Shown in pieces: positions 16,956 through 25,198 of a DNA stretch of 64,000 nt (position 1 is its first letter; each line of letters opens with the position of its first letter). The position numbers were made by a program, and so were the translations under genes. Below the pieces are notes generated by a model. It had not been told where the DNA came from. It ran no database searches and worked only from the letters and a program-made list of their open reading frames with translations. Source of the stretch: an uncultured Flavobacteriaceae bacterium (GTDB lineage: Bacteria > Bacteroidota > Bacteroidia > Flavobacteriales > Flavobacteriaceae); assembly GCA_947500585.1 (NCBI GenBank), contig CANMSN010000003.1, forward strand, positions 62,001-126,000. Direction: 5' to 3'.

Positions 16956-17498
16956 ATGATGAGAAAATATATTTGTGTTCTTTTTTTATGCGTTATATCC
17001 TTTGCCTCAATAGCACAAGAAAAAAAAGAAGCTAAAGACTATTTCGATAAAGTAAAAACATTAGATAGTACTGTTAAAACGCTATATGCTGTTATTTCTG
17101 GTGAAAAAGGCAAAGAAAGAGATTGGGATCTTTTTAAATTTTTGTTTCAACCCGATGCAAGACTAATCCCTTCAGGTAAAAACGAAAAAGGAGAATTTAT
17201 GGTGCGTTATATGAAACCCGATGACTATGTTAAAGGTTCAGGAAAGTGGCTTGTTGAAAACGGTTTTATTGAAAAAGAAATTCACAGAAGAGTCAATGCT
17301 TTTGGAAATATAGCCCATGTATTCAGTACTTATGAAGCATATAAATATGATACAGGCGATAAACCTTTTATGCGTGGCATTAATAGCATTCAATTATTAA
17401 ATGACGGAAAACGCTGGTGGATTGTCAATATTTATTGGACTCAAGAGACTGAGAAAACACCCATACCAAAAAAGTATTTACCTAAAGAACTAAAATAG
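16956..17498 (+). CDS. secreted NTF2-like (SnoaL/DUF4440-type) protein
   Basis: 180 aa with a signal peptide (1-20, ending SIAQ). The mature part follows the NTF2-like cone fold: a first helix KTLYAVISGEKGKERDWDLFKFLF, the FQPDARLIPSG strand, the region KEIHRRVNAFGNIAHVFSTYEAY, then SIQLLNDGKRWWIVNIYWTQE at the end. WWIVNIYW is the typical last strand of DUF4440-like proteins. No catalytic residues can be assigned. It lies 7 bp upstream of the S15 peptidase gene and is likely co-transcribed; the link may only be shared secretion. Start is either of two adjacent ATGs. Confidence 0.8.
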   Translation: MMRKYICVLFLCVISFASIAQEKKEAKDYFDKVKTLDSTVKTLYAVISGEKGKERDWDLFKFLFQPDARLIPSGKNEKGEFMVRYMKPDDYVKGSGKWLVENGFIEKEIHRRVNAFGNIAHVFSTYEAYKYDTGDKPFMRGINSIQLLNDGKRWWIVNIYWTQETEKTPIPKKYLPKELK

Positions 17499-17505
17499 TA
17501 TATAG

Positions 17506-19326
17506 ATGATAGCATTAATAAAAAACAACGTCTTGCTTTTTGCAATGACACTTACTTGTGTATCAAATTTTGCTCAAGAAAAAGCAAAACCAGTATTTAA
17601 AGATGGTGAAGCACAAATAGTTGAGGCTTTTATTACACCTGGCAAATGGATTAGACACGATTTATTTGTTGAAACTACTTTTGACACCGATGGCGACGGC
17701 AAATTAGACCGCATGCATGTTGATGTTACAAGACCCTACCAAACCGAAAGCGAAGGTTTAAAATTACCTATTATTTATAATTCCAGTCCTTATTTTGCAG
17801 GTGTAGCACCAGATGTAGATGGTGTTTTTTGGGATGTAAAACATGAATTAGGTGAAATGGCTGCAGAGCGTGTGCACCCTGAAGTAACCCGATTAGGTGA
17901 ACGTCCAATTATATCTAATGCACTTATTGAAACTTGGGTGCCTCGTGGGTATATTGTGGTGCATTCTTCCTCACCCGGAACAGGATTATCACAAGGCTCT
18001 CCAACAGTTGGTGGCGACAACGAATCGTTAGCACCAAAAGCAGTGATTGATTGGTTAAACGGACGAGCAAAAGGCTACACAGAACCTTACGGAAACGAAG
18101 AAGTTAAGGCATATTGGTCTACTGGAAAAGTAGGCATGACGGGGACATCTTATAATGGTACCATTCCTCTAGCAGCAGCGACTACTGGTATTGAGGGTTT
18201 AGAAGTTATAATTCCTGTAGCTCCAAATACATCGTATTACCATTATTATCGCTCTAACGGTTTAGTGCGTTCTCCTGGTGGCTATTTGGGTGAAGATATT
18301 GATGTTCTATATGATTATATTCATAGTGGAGATGAGTCAAAACGCGCCCACAATAACACCAAAGTTAGAGATACCGAAATGAAAAATGGTATGGATAGAT
18401 TTACTGGCGATTATAATGATTTTTGGGCTGGTCGTGATTATCTAAACGATATGAAACCTATGAAAGCTGCGATGTTAATGTCTCACGGATTTAACGATTG
18501 GAATGTGATGCCAGAACACAGTTATCGTATTTACAAAAAGGCAAAAGAAATGGGCTTGGAAACTGCTATATATTATCATCAATTTGGTCATGGTGGTCCA
18601 CCGCCTTTAAACATGATGAACAAATGGTTTACCCACTATTTACATGGTATTGATAACGGTATTGAAAATGAAGAAAACAAGGCTTTTATTGTTCGTGAAG
18701 GAGATAAAATGGAAAATCCAACAGCTTATAAGGATTATCCAAACCCTGATGCCAAAGATGTTACTTTCTACTTAAGTTCTGGTGCACCTAAACTAGGTGG
18801 TTTATCAACTACTAAAACAGCAAAACAAAGTAAAGAAACGCTAGTTGATAATTATTCGTTTTCTGGTGAAGCCTTAGCTAAAGCTGAAATCACAGAACAC
18901 CGTTTATTATATGTTACGCCTAAGCTTACAAAAGATTTACATATTTCTGGTACACCAAAGATTACTGTTAAACTGGCAAGCAATAAACCTGCTGCAAATT
19001 TATCCGTTTGGTTAGTATCCTTACCTTGGAATGATGGTAGACAAGTAAAAACTACAGACAACATCATCACTCGCGGTTGGGCAGACCCACAAAACTATAA
19101 ATCGTTAAGTGAAAGTGAGCCTTTAAAACCTGGTAAGTTTTACAATGTTTCTTTTGAACTCATGCCAGACGATCAAATTATAAAAGCAGGACAACAAATA
19201 GGTTTAATGATTTTTTCTAGTGATAAAGAATTTACATTACACCCAAAACCAGGAACGGAATTGACTGTTGATTTAGATGGAACGCGTTTGACTTTGCCTG
19301 TTGTTGTTGGGGTAACTGACTTTTGA
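17506..19326 (+). CDS. Xaa-Pro dipeptidyl-peptidase-like protein, family S15
   Basis: 606 aa with a signal peptide (1-23, ending NFAQ). The alpha/beta hydrolase core has the S15 nucleophile S215 in MTGTSYNGT, acid D331 in HGFNDWNVMP and H362 in QFGHGGPP. SSPGTGLSQG (about 155-164) is the oxyanion region shared with cocaine esterase and glutaryl-7-ACA acylase. The C-terminal domain (about 400-606) is the jelly-roll PepX_C beta sandwich. Role: removal of N-terminal X-Pro dipeptides from peptides outside the inner membrane, or a related acylase/esterase activity. Second gene of the pair with the NTF2-like protein. Substrate specificity cannot be read from sequence. Confidence 0.93.
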   Translation: MIALIKNNVLLFAMTLTCVSNFAQEKAKPVFKDGEAQIVEAFITPGKWIRHDLFVETTFDTDGDGKLDRMHVDVTRPYQTESEGLKLPIIYNSSPYFAGVAPDVDGVFWDVKHELGEMAAERVHPEVTRLGERPIISNALIETWVPRGYIVVHSSSPGTGLSQGSPTVGGDNESLAPKAVIDWLNGRAKGYTEPYGNEEVKAYWSTGKVGMTGTSYNGTIPLAAATTGIEGLEVIIPVAPNTSYYHYYRSNGLVRSPGGYLGEDIDVLYDYIHSGDESKRAHNNTKVRDTEMKNGMDRFTGDYNDFWAGRDYLNDMKPMKAAMLMSHGFNDWNVMPEHSYRIYKKAKEMGLETAIYYHQFGHGGPPPLNMMNKWFTHYLHGIDNGIENEENKAFIVREGDKMENPTAYKDYPNPDAKDVTFYLSSGAPKLGGLSTTKTAKQSKETLVDNYSFSGEALAKAEITEHRLLYVTPKLTKDLHISGTPKITVKLASNKPAANLSVWLVSLPWNDGRQVKTTDNIITRGWADPQNYKSLSESEPLKPGKFYNVSFELMPDDQIIKAGQQIGLMIFSSDKEFTLHPKPGTELTVDLDGTRLTLPVVVGVTDF

Positions 19327-19373
19327 TTTTATTTATTAAAACTATAATTAATAGACTGTGAAAATAAAAAGTA

Positions 19374-19835
19374 ATGACAAACTTTAAGTTTTTAATAACC
19401 ATTTTAATAATTTCTTCAACATTTAAACTTACATATGAAGAAATTATGCCGAATAAAATTAGTCCAAATCTCTATATTTATGATAAGGATGAAGCTTTTT
19501 TAGGAAAATGGAAGTTCCATCAAATTAAGTGTTTAAATGTGAAGAAATACGATAAAATATTTGATAGAATTAATATTACTGATTCAAAAATTGAATTCTA
19601 TTTAAAAAACTTTAAGAATAGAAATTTAATAACATTAGAGGAATACGAATTAAAGACTTTAGACTTAGTTAAAGAGAAGGTTTTTCAAACAAATACAAAT
19701 ACAAACAAAGAATTATGGGTTTATAATATCGATTCAACTAGAACAAAATTAAAAATTTTAAAAATAAACGATAGTTCAAAAGAATTTAGTCTTTTTAACC
19801 AATTGAATTACGGGTACTTTGAAAAGGTTGAATAA
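19374..19835 (+). CDS. hypothetical exported protein
   Basis: 153 aa with a hydrophobic N-terminus (TNFKFLITILIISSTFKLTYE) that looks like a signal peptide or anchor. The remainder is a beta-rich, lysine-rich domain with FLGKWKFHQIKCLNVKKYDK, the G-x-W pattern seen at the start of lipocalin-like sheets, and LWVYNID near the end. The family is not recognised. AT-rich and Lys/Asn-rich compared with the S15 gene 47 bp upstream. Possibly a lipocalin-like envelope protein, but that rests on one motif. Confidence 0.6.
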   Translation: MTNFKFLITILIISSTFKLTYEEIMPNKISPNLYIYDKDEAFLGKWKFHQIKCLNVKKYDKIFDRINITDSKIEFYLKNFKNRNLITLEEYELKTLDLVKEKVFQTNTNTNKELWVYNIDSTRTKLKILKINDSSKEFSLFNQLNYGYFEKVE

Positions 19836-19857
19836 AAAAGAATCGTAAAATTAAATC

Positions 19858-20400
19858 ATGAGCAAATTTTTCACCGAAATAACACCAGAATTACAAGATT
19901 TCATCCAATCACAAAAAATCTTTTTTGTCGCTACCGCAGCAGCAGAGGGTCGTATAAACTTATCTCCAAAAGGGCATGATACGCTTAGAGTTTTAAGTTC
20001 TAATAAACTTGTTTGGCTAAACCTAACGGGAAGCGGAAACGAAACCGCTGCTCACCTTCTAAAAAACGACAGAATGACAATCATGTTCTGCGCTTTTGAA
20101 GGCAAACCGTTAATTTTAAGAATTTATGGTCATGCTAAAATATACCATGAACGCGATGCTGAGTTTCAAAAACATATCAACTTATTTGAAGAAAATACAG
20201 GTTCCAGACAAATTATAGTATTAAAAGTTGATTCTTTGCAAACATCATGTGGGTATTCTATACCTTTTATGGATTTTAAAGAAGAACGCGGGCAATTAAA
20301 CTCATGGTCTAAAAAACAAGGAAAAGAAAAAATAAAAGCCTATTGGCAGGAAAAAAACACCAAAAGTATTGATGGTTTTGAAACTGAAATCTTAAAATAA
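19858..20400 (+). CDS. pyridoxamine 5'-phosphate oxidase-family (split-barrel flavin) protein
   Basis: 180 aa. KIFFVATAAAEGRINLSPKGHDTLRV (about 20-45) is the flavin-binding first strands of the PPOX-like split barrel, followed by LVWLNLTGSGNETAAHLLKNDRMTIMFCAFEG and LRIYGHAKI. The stretch SCGYSIPFMDFKEERGQLNSW is seen in the general-stress-protein-26-like subgroup. These bind FMN or F420 and act as small oxidoreductases; the actual substrate is unknown. Starts 23 bp after the hypothetical gene and is followed by a membrane protein gene whose last codons resemble its own (see findings). Confidence 0.88.
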   Translation: MSKFFTEITPELQDFIQSQKIFFVATAAAEGRINLSPKGHDTLRVLSSNKLVWLNLTGSGNETAAHLLKNDRMTIMFCAFEGKPLILRIYGHAKIYHERDAEFQKHINLFEENTGSRQIIVLKVDSLQTSCGYSIPFMDFKEERGQLNSWSKKQGKEKIKAYWQEKNTKSIDGFETEILK

Positions 20401-20427
20401 AAAACACTTAATTTAATATTAGTCAAA

Positions 20428-21153
20428 ATGGAAGTCATTGAAAGTATTCCTTTGTATGTTAACGTCCTCTTTATTCTAACTACTTTTTTAACCATTTACT
20501 TTTTCTACAAAGCAACGACACAAAATTCAAAAACAGTAGTATTGCTTATTTTTATTTGGATAACATTACAAGGTGTTTTAAGCTTTAATGGTTTTTATCT
20601 AATTACTGATACGATTCCTCCGCGTTTTATACTCATGGCAGTACCGCCAATGCTTTTTATTTTGTTTTTATTCATTTCAAAAAAAGGTAAAAAATTTGTT
20701 GATAGCCTAGATACTAAAACCTTAACTGTATTACATATTATAAGAATACCCGTAGAAATTATTTTATGGCTTTTATTTGTTCATAAAGCTATTCCAGAAA
20801 TAATGACTTTTGAAGGTAGAAACTTTGACATACTCGCTGGATTATCTGCCCCCTTTATATACTATTTTGGCTATTTAAGAAAATCTTTGAGTAATTCAAC
20901 TTTAATTATTTGGAATATTTTATGCATTGGGTTACTTGTGAATATTGTCGTTCATGCTATTTTATCAGCCCCATCAAATTTTCAACAATTTGCATTTAAC
21001 CAACCAAATATTGCCATTTTGAACTTTCCTTTAGTATGGCTTCCAAGTTGTGTAGTGCCTTTAGTTTTTTTATCACATTTTGCTAGTATTAGAAGCCTAT
21101 TAGCAAAAAAAGATACAAAAAATATTGATGGTTCTAAAACAGAAATTTCATAA
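20428..21153 (+). CDS. multi-pass membrane protein, unknown function
   Basis: 241 aa with about seven hydrophobic helices (approx. 10-28, 37-56, 72-84, 104-122, 136-149, 160-178, 194-216), no soluble domain and no recognisable catalytic motif. PPRFILMAVPPMLFILFLF and GLSAPFIYYFGY are the most distinctive segments. The C-terminus ends KKDTKNIDGSKTEIS, echoing the C-terminus of the preceding flavin-family protein. The Crp-like regulator gene starts 14 bp after its stop, suggesting co-transcription. Family not recognised. Confidence 0.75.
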   Translation: MEVIESIPLYVNVLFILTTFLTIYFFYKATTQNSKTVVLLIFIWITLQGVLSFNGFYLITDTIPPRFILMAVPPMLFILFLFISKKGKKFVDSLDTKTLTVLHIIRIPVEIILWLLFVHKAIPEIMTFEGRNFDILAGLSAPFIYYFGYLRKSLSNSTLIIWNILCIGLLVNIVVHAILSAPSNFQQFAFNQPNIAILNFPLVWLPSCVVPLVFLSHFASIRSLLAKKDTKNIDGSKTEIS

Positions 21154-21166
21154 AATTAAAACTTTA

Positions 21167-21703
21167 ATGAACCCAATAGCGCAACTCATAGAATCCTTAA
21201 ACCAACACGATTTATGGGACAAAACTATTGAGCTAAAAAGAAATGACTATTTAAAAGTTAAAGGAAGTACTGATACTAATTTGTATTTAATTTTAAGTGG
21301 AAGTTTGCGCATTTTTGTGCTGGATGAATTTGAAGAACACACGATAAGGTTTGGTTACAAAAACAATTTAATTGCGGCTCTTGATTCTTTTTTAAGCGAA
21401 CAGCCTTCTGACTTATATATCCAGACTTTAAAACACTGTACTTTAAAAGTAATTAGTAAAACTAATTTTATGGGTTTTATAGCATCCTCTTTAGACCATA
21501 CCAAAACATGGCAGCTGATTTTAGAAAATTTCGCACTTCAACAAATGGAACGTGAACGCGATATTTTAACCACATCGCCAGTTGAACGCTACAATCGGGT
21601 TTTAAAACGCAGTCCGCAATTATTTCAAGAAATTCCGAATAAATACATTGCATCTTATCTTAGAATGACCCCTGAAACACTTTCAAGAATTAAAAAATCT
21701 TAA
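21167..21703 (+). CDS. Crp/Fnr-family transcriptional regulator
   Basis: 178 aa from the ATG at 21167; a longer frame from 21125 would overlap the upstream membrane gene and add no domain. The cyclic-nucleotide-binding barrel (about 20-110) has LYLILSGSLRIFVLDEFEEHTIRFGYKNN, without the cAMP-binding Arg-Ser pair of true CRP. The short C-terminal helix-turn-helix is PNKYIASYLRMTPETLSRIKKS. This is the compact Bacteroidota subtype that responds to unknown ligands. A paralogue is at 46105-46671. No Cys cluster is present, so it is not an Fnr-type oxygen sensor. Confidence 0.88.
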   Translation: MNPIAQLIESLNQHDLWDKTIELKRNDYLKVKGSTDTNLYLILSGSLRIFVLDEFEEHTIRFGYKNNLIAALDSFLSEQPSDLYIQTLKHCTLKVISKTNFMGFIASSLDHTKTWQLILENFALQQMERERDILTTSPVERYNRVLKRSPQLFQEIPNKYIASYLRMTPETLSRIKKS

Positions 21704-21758
21704 TTTCAATCAATTTTTATATCTTCTTAATTACCAACCTTTGTAAAAAATAAAAATC

Positions 21759-22313
21759 ATGAAAATTACATCGGAAGGATTAATTTCAGAATTAATAGAA
21801 TTAACAAGACAACACATTAACCAAGCGGAGCATTTAAATCTAAAACCAATTAACGAACTCAATTGGAAACCAGATGAAAACACATGGAGCGTTTTGGAAT
21901 GTATCGAGCATTTAAATCTTTACGGCGATTTCTACTTACCAGAAATAGAACTCAAAATAAATAGAAGTAAAACCAAACCAGAAATCCATTTTAAACCAGG
22001 GTTGTTAGGTAATTATTTCGCAAAAAGTATGTTGCCAAAAGAGAAATTAAACAAAATGAAAACGTTTAAAAGTAAAAATCCTAATGGTAAAGAGTTAAAC
22101 GAAAAAACTTTAGAACGGTTTTTAACGCAACAAGAAAAAATACTTAACCTTTTGAATGACGCTAGAAAAGTAAGCTTGAATACAATTAAAATCCCAACAA
22201 CTCTTGGTAGTTTAGTAAAACTAAAATTAGGCGACACATTTAGGTTTGTTCTTTACCATAATTCCAGACATATGGTGCAAGTACAAAAAATTTTAGAATC
22301 AAAAATGAAATGA
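21759..22313 (+). CDS. DinB-family (YfiT-like) putative metal-dependent protein
   Basis: 184 aa, four-helix bundle. The metal-ligand pattern is E...WSVLECIEHLNLYGDFYL with a His about residue 50 and the C-terminal FRFVLYHNSRHMVQVQKIL with two His. The segment NELNWKPDENTWSVLECIEHL is characteristic of DinB_2 proteins, related to bacillithiol- and mycothiol-dependent transferases. A bacillithiol S-transferase role would fit with bshB1 elsewhere in this window, but it is inference only. Converges on pcm with a 6-bp gap. Confidence 0.85.
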   Translation: MKITSEGLISELIELTRQHINQAEHLNLKPINELNWKPDENTWSVLECIEHLNLYGDFYLPEIELKINRSKTKPEIHFKPGLLGNYFAKSMLPKEKLNKMKTFKSKNPNGKELNEKTLERFLTQQEKILNLLNDARKVSLNTIKIPTTLGSLVKLKLGDTFRFVLYHNSRHMVQVQKILESKMK

Positions 22314-22319
22314 TAAAGC

Positions 22320-22961
22320 TTAATTCTTATCCTCCAATAAAGGCACAAACCGAAACTCACCAAATTCCTCTTGCTCAAATTCCTTTTGTCCTTTTCTAAT
22401 AAAAAGTGTCATTACTTGAACATCCTCACCAACAGGAATTACAAGCCTACCTCCTATTTTTAACTGACTTAACAATGGCTTAGGAACAAAAGGCGCACCC
22501 GCAGTTACAATAACACCATCAAAAGGTGCTTCATCGGGTAATCCTTTATAGCCATCACCAAAAATGAGTTTTTTAGCACGATAACCTAATTTTGGTAAAA
22601 ACTTACTTGTTTTTTTAAAGAGCTCTTGTTGGCGCTCAATACTATATACTTTAGCGCCTAACTCACATAAAACTGCCGTTTGGTAACCGCTACCCGTGCC
22701 AATTTCTAAAACCTTATCGCCACGTTTTATATTCAATAATTCACTTTGAAAAGCCACTGTGTATGGCTGAGAAATTGTTTGGTCTGCTCCAATAGGAAAC
22801 GCTTTATCTTGATAAGCATGATCTAAAAAACCTGAATCCATAAATAAATGGCGAGGAATCTTTCCAATAGCTTTTAGTACGCTGTCATCATTTATTCCTT
22901 TGTTTATTAATACATTAACAAGTTGCTGTCGCAATCCTTTGTGCTTAAAAGTATCCTTCAA
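22320..22961 (-). CDS. pcm: protein-L-isoaspartate O-methyltransferase
   Basis: 213 aa, the normal length. The PCMT signature PIGADQTISQPYTVAFQSELL (about 57-77) is followed by SAM motif I VLEIGTGSGYQTAVL (about 85-99), VYSIERQQEL and the post-motif GAPFDGVIVTAGAPFVPKPLL region. Role: methylates isoaspartyl residues in aged proteins so that they can revert to aspartate. Divergent from the Gfo/Idh gene; intergenic region of 156 bp with nothing recognised beyond a TAATTTTG box for the other gene. Confidence 0.96.
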   Translation of the reverse strand: MKDTFKHKGLRQQLVNVLINKGINDDSVLKAIGKIPRHLFMDSGFLDHAYQDKAFPIGADQTISQPYTVAFQSELLNIKRGDKVLEIGTGSGYQTAVLCELGAKVYSIERQQELFKKTSKFLPKLGYRAKKLIFGDGYKGLPDEAPFDGVIVTAGAPFVPKPLLSQLKIGGRLVIPVGEDVQVMTLFIRKGQKEFEQEEFGEFRFVPLLEDKN

Positions 22962-23117
22962 TTTTGGTGGTGTTAGTTGTGCTAAAATTAGTTAAACATT
23001 TTATAGCTTGAAACAATTTATTAAGATTTTATTTTTCATATAATTCGTTCTAAATATTCATATTATTTGAGTAAATTGATACTTTATTATTTTAATTTTG
23101 TTGAAAACGTAAATATT

Positions 23118-24077
23118 ATGCTAAACGCTGGAGTACTTGGTGCTGGTCACCTCGGAAAAATTCATTTAAGACTACTTAATCAATCAGAAAAATACAATCT
23201 AGTTGGTTTTTATGATGCTGATGAAACTAACGGTAAAAAAGTTGAAGATGAATTTGGATATAAATTTTTCAATTCTATTGATGCGCTTATAGATGCCGTT
23301 GATGTGGTTGATATTGTAACACCTACCCTTTCGCATTACGATTGTGCTAAACTAGCTATAGCAAAAGGTAAACATATTTTTATTGAAAAACCCATTACTA
23401 ATACCGTTGAAGAAGCAGAACATATTAGAGTGCTTTTGGCGGAACATAATTTACGTGGACAAGTAGGTCATGTAGAGCGTTTTAACCCTGCATATTTAGC
23501 AGTGAAAGACGATATTAAATCGCCTATGTTTATCGAAACACATCGATTAGCAGAATTTAACCCTCGTGGTACAGATGTGCCTGTTGTGTTAGATTTAATG
23601 ATTCATGATATCGATATTATCTTAAGTGTTGTAAAATCTAAAGTAAAGCATGTTTCTGCTAGTGGTGTTGCTGTAATTAGTGATACCCCAGATATTGCTA
23701 ACGCCCGTTTAGAATTTAAAAATGGTTGTGTGGCAAATTTAACTGCCAGTAGAATTTCGCTTAAAAAAATGCGTAAAGCACGTTTCTTTCAAAAAGATGC
23801 CTATATCTCGGTAGATTTTTTAACCAAAAAATGTGAAGTTGTAAAAATGAAGGATGCTCCAGAAACTCCAGGAGATTTTGATATGGTTTTACAAAATGCG
23901 GAAGGCGTAAAAAAACAAATCTATTTTGATAATCCAAAAGTAGCAGATAATAATTCTATTTTAGATGAATTAGAAGCTTTTGCTGATGCTATAAATAATA
24001 ACACAACACCAGTTGTAACGTTGCATGATGGTACCGAAGCTCTTCGTGTTGCAACACAGATAATAAACTGTTTTTAA
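23118..24077 (+). CDS. Gfo/Idh/MocA-family NAD(P)-dependent oxidoreductase
   Basis: 319 aa from the ATG at 23118, which puts the Rossmann motif GVLGAGHLGKIHLRLL at the N-terminus; an upstream TTG at 23067 falls in the promoter area. EKPITNTVEEAEHI (about 93-106) supplies the conserved Lys of the EKP motif, and the second domain carries GHVERFNPAY and LDLMIHDIDIILSV with the catalytic-type H-D-x-D arrangement. Family role: oxidation or reduction of sugar-like substrates; substrate unknown. A TAATTTTG box at 23093-23100 is a possible -7 element. A palindromic dispersed repeat begins 4 bp after the stop codon. Confidence 0.92.
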   Translation: MLNAGVLGAGHLGKIHLRLLNQSEKYNLVGFYDADETNGKKVEDEFGYKFFNSIDALIDAVDVVDIVTPTLSHYDCAKLAIAKGKHIFIEKPITNTVEEAEHIRVLLAEHNLRGQVGHVERFNPAYLAVKDDIKSPMFIETHRLAEFNPRGTDVPVVLDLMIHDIDIILSVVKSKVKHVSASGVAVISDTPDIANARLEFKNGCVANLTASRISLKKMRKARFFQKDAYISVDFLTKKCEVVKMKDAPETPGDFDMVLQNAEGVKKQIYFDNPKVADNNSILDELEAFADAINNNTTPVVTLHDGTEALRVATQIINCF

Positions 24078-24081
24078 TTCA

Positions 24082-24178
24082 CGTCATTGCGAGGACGAAG
24101 GACGTGGCAATCTGCTTAATTATTATTTCAATTAAAAAGATTGCCACTTCACGCCCAAAAGCGTGATTCGCAATGACA
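24082..24178. repeat. palindromic dispersed repeat, GTCATTGCGAGG family, copy 1
   Basis: Terminal arms CGTCATTGCGAGGA and TTCGCAATGACA are inverted copies, and inner arms GTGGCAATCT and AGATTGCCAC also pair, so the 97-bp element folds into one long hairpin. The last bases supply an in-frame ATG at 24173 that is not the real start of the next gene. Related copies at 25092-25183 and 27117-27211. Confidence 0.85.
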
Positions 24179-24193
24179 AAACTAAATAAATTA

Positions 24194-25084
24194 ATGAAAA
24201 AAATTGCAGTTATAGGTGCAGGAACTATGGGAAACGGTATTGCACATACCTTTGCTCAAAGCGGATTTAAAGTTAACCTAATCGATATTAGTGAAGCTTC
24301 ATTAAAACGCGGCATGGAAACCATTTCTAAAAATTTAGACCGGATGGTTGCTAAAGAAAAAATTTCTGAGGCAGATAAAACTAAAACACTATCAAATATC
24401 TCAACATTTACTACTATTAAAGAAGGTGTTAAAAATATGGACTTAGTGGTTGAAGCCGCAACCGAAAACGTAGATTTAAAACTAAGCATCTTCAAACAAC
24501 TGGATGACGTTTGTGACGCAAATACTATTCTGGCTACTAACACGTCCTCAATTTCTATTACACAAATTGCAGCAGTTACAAACAGACCCGACAAAGTAAT
24601 TGGTATGCATTTTATGAATCCTGTTCCAATTATGAAATTAGTTGAAATTATTCGTGGATATAATACAAGCGATGAAGTCACAAAAACCATAATGGAGCTG
24701 TCTAAAACCTTAAGTAAAGAACCTGTTGAAGTAAATGATTATCCAGGTTTTGTAGCGAACCGTATTTTAATGCCCATGATTAACGAATCTATAGAAACAC
24801 TTTATAATGGCGTTGCTGGTGTAAAAGAGATTAATACTGTTATGATGTTAGGAATGGCGCACCCAATGGGTCCGTTACAATTAGCTGATTTCATAGGTTT
24901 AGATGTATGTTTATCCATTTTAAACGTGATGTATGATGGATTTAAAAATCCTAAATATGCACCGTGTCCGTTATTAGTGAATATGGTAAGAGCAGGGAAA
25001 TTAGGAATAAAGTCTGGTGAAGGTTTTTATGATTACTCTGAAAGCAGAAAAGCAGAAAAAATTGCTTCACAGTTTTTAAAGTAA
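24194..25084 (+). CDS. 3-hydroxyacyl-CoA (3-hydroxybutyryl-CoA) dehydrogenase
   Basis: 296 aa from the ATG at 24194. The NAD-binding motif IAVIGAGTMGNGIAHTFAQSG is at the N-terminus, EAATENVDLKLSIFKQLD and NTSSISITQIA follow, and catalytic His and Glu are in GMHFMNPVPIMKLVEII. The C-terminal dimerisation domain has DYPGFVANRILMPMINE and MGPLQLADFIGLDVCL. Full family length without a fused enoyl-CoA hydratase. Role: NAD(H)-linked interconversion of 3-hydroxyacyl-CoA and 3-oxoacyl-CoA, in fatty-acid or amino-acid breakdown. The ATG at 24173 lies within a dispersed repeat and adds a non-conserved TKLNKL, so it is rejected. Flanked on both sides by copies of the same repeat. Confidence 0.93.
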   Translation: MKKIAVIGAGTMGNGIAHTFAQSGFKVNLIDISEASLKRGMETISKNLDRMVAKEKISEADKTKTLSNISTFTTIKEGVKNMDLVVEAATENVDLKLSIFKQLDDVCDANTILATNTSSISITQIAAVTNRPDKVIGMHFMNPVPIMKLVEIIRGYNTSDEVTKTIMELSKTLSKEPVEVNDYPGFVANRILMPMINESIETLYNGVAGVKEINTVMMLGMAHPMGPLQLADFIGLDVCLSILNVMYDGFKNPKYAPCPLLVNMVRAGKLGIKSGEGFYDYSESRKAEKIASQFLK

Positions 25085-25091
25085 ATTAAAA

Positions 25092-25183
25092 CGTCATTGC
25101 GAGGAAGAATGACGAAGTAATCTTTCAAATTGAAACTTCAAACTAACAGATTACCACGTCGTAAAACACTCCTCGTAATGACA
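25092..25183. repeat. palindromic dispersed repeat, GTCATTGCGAGG family, copy 2
   Basis: Arms CGTCATTGCGAGGAAGAATG and CACTCCTCGTAATGACA, with inner GAAGTAATCTTT and CAGATTACCACG; 92 bp. Lies 7 bp after the dehydrogenase stop codon and 15 bp before the DUF1015 gene. Confidence 0.8.
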
Positions 25184-25198
25184 AGTTGAAAATAAACA

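Noticed and set aside
24173-24193. Upstream ATG as start of the 3-hydroxyacyl-CoA dehydrogenase
   Set aside because: It lies in the end of a dispersed repeat; the conserved N-terminus begins at the ATG 24194.
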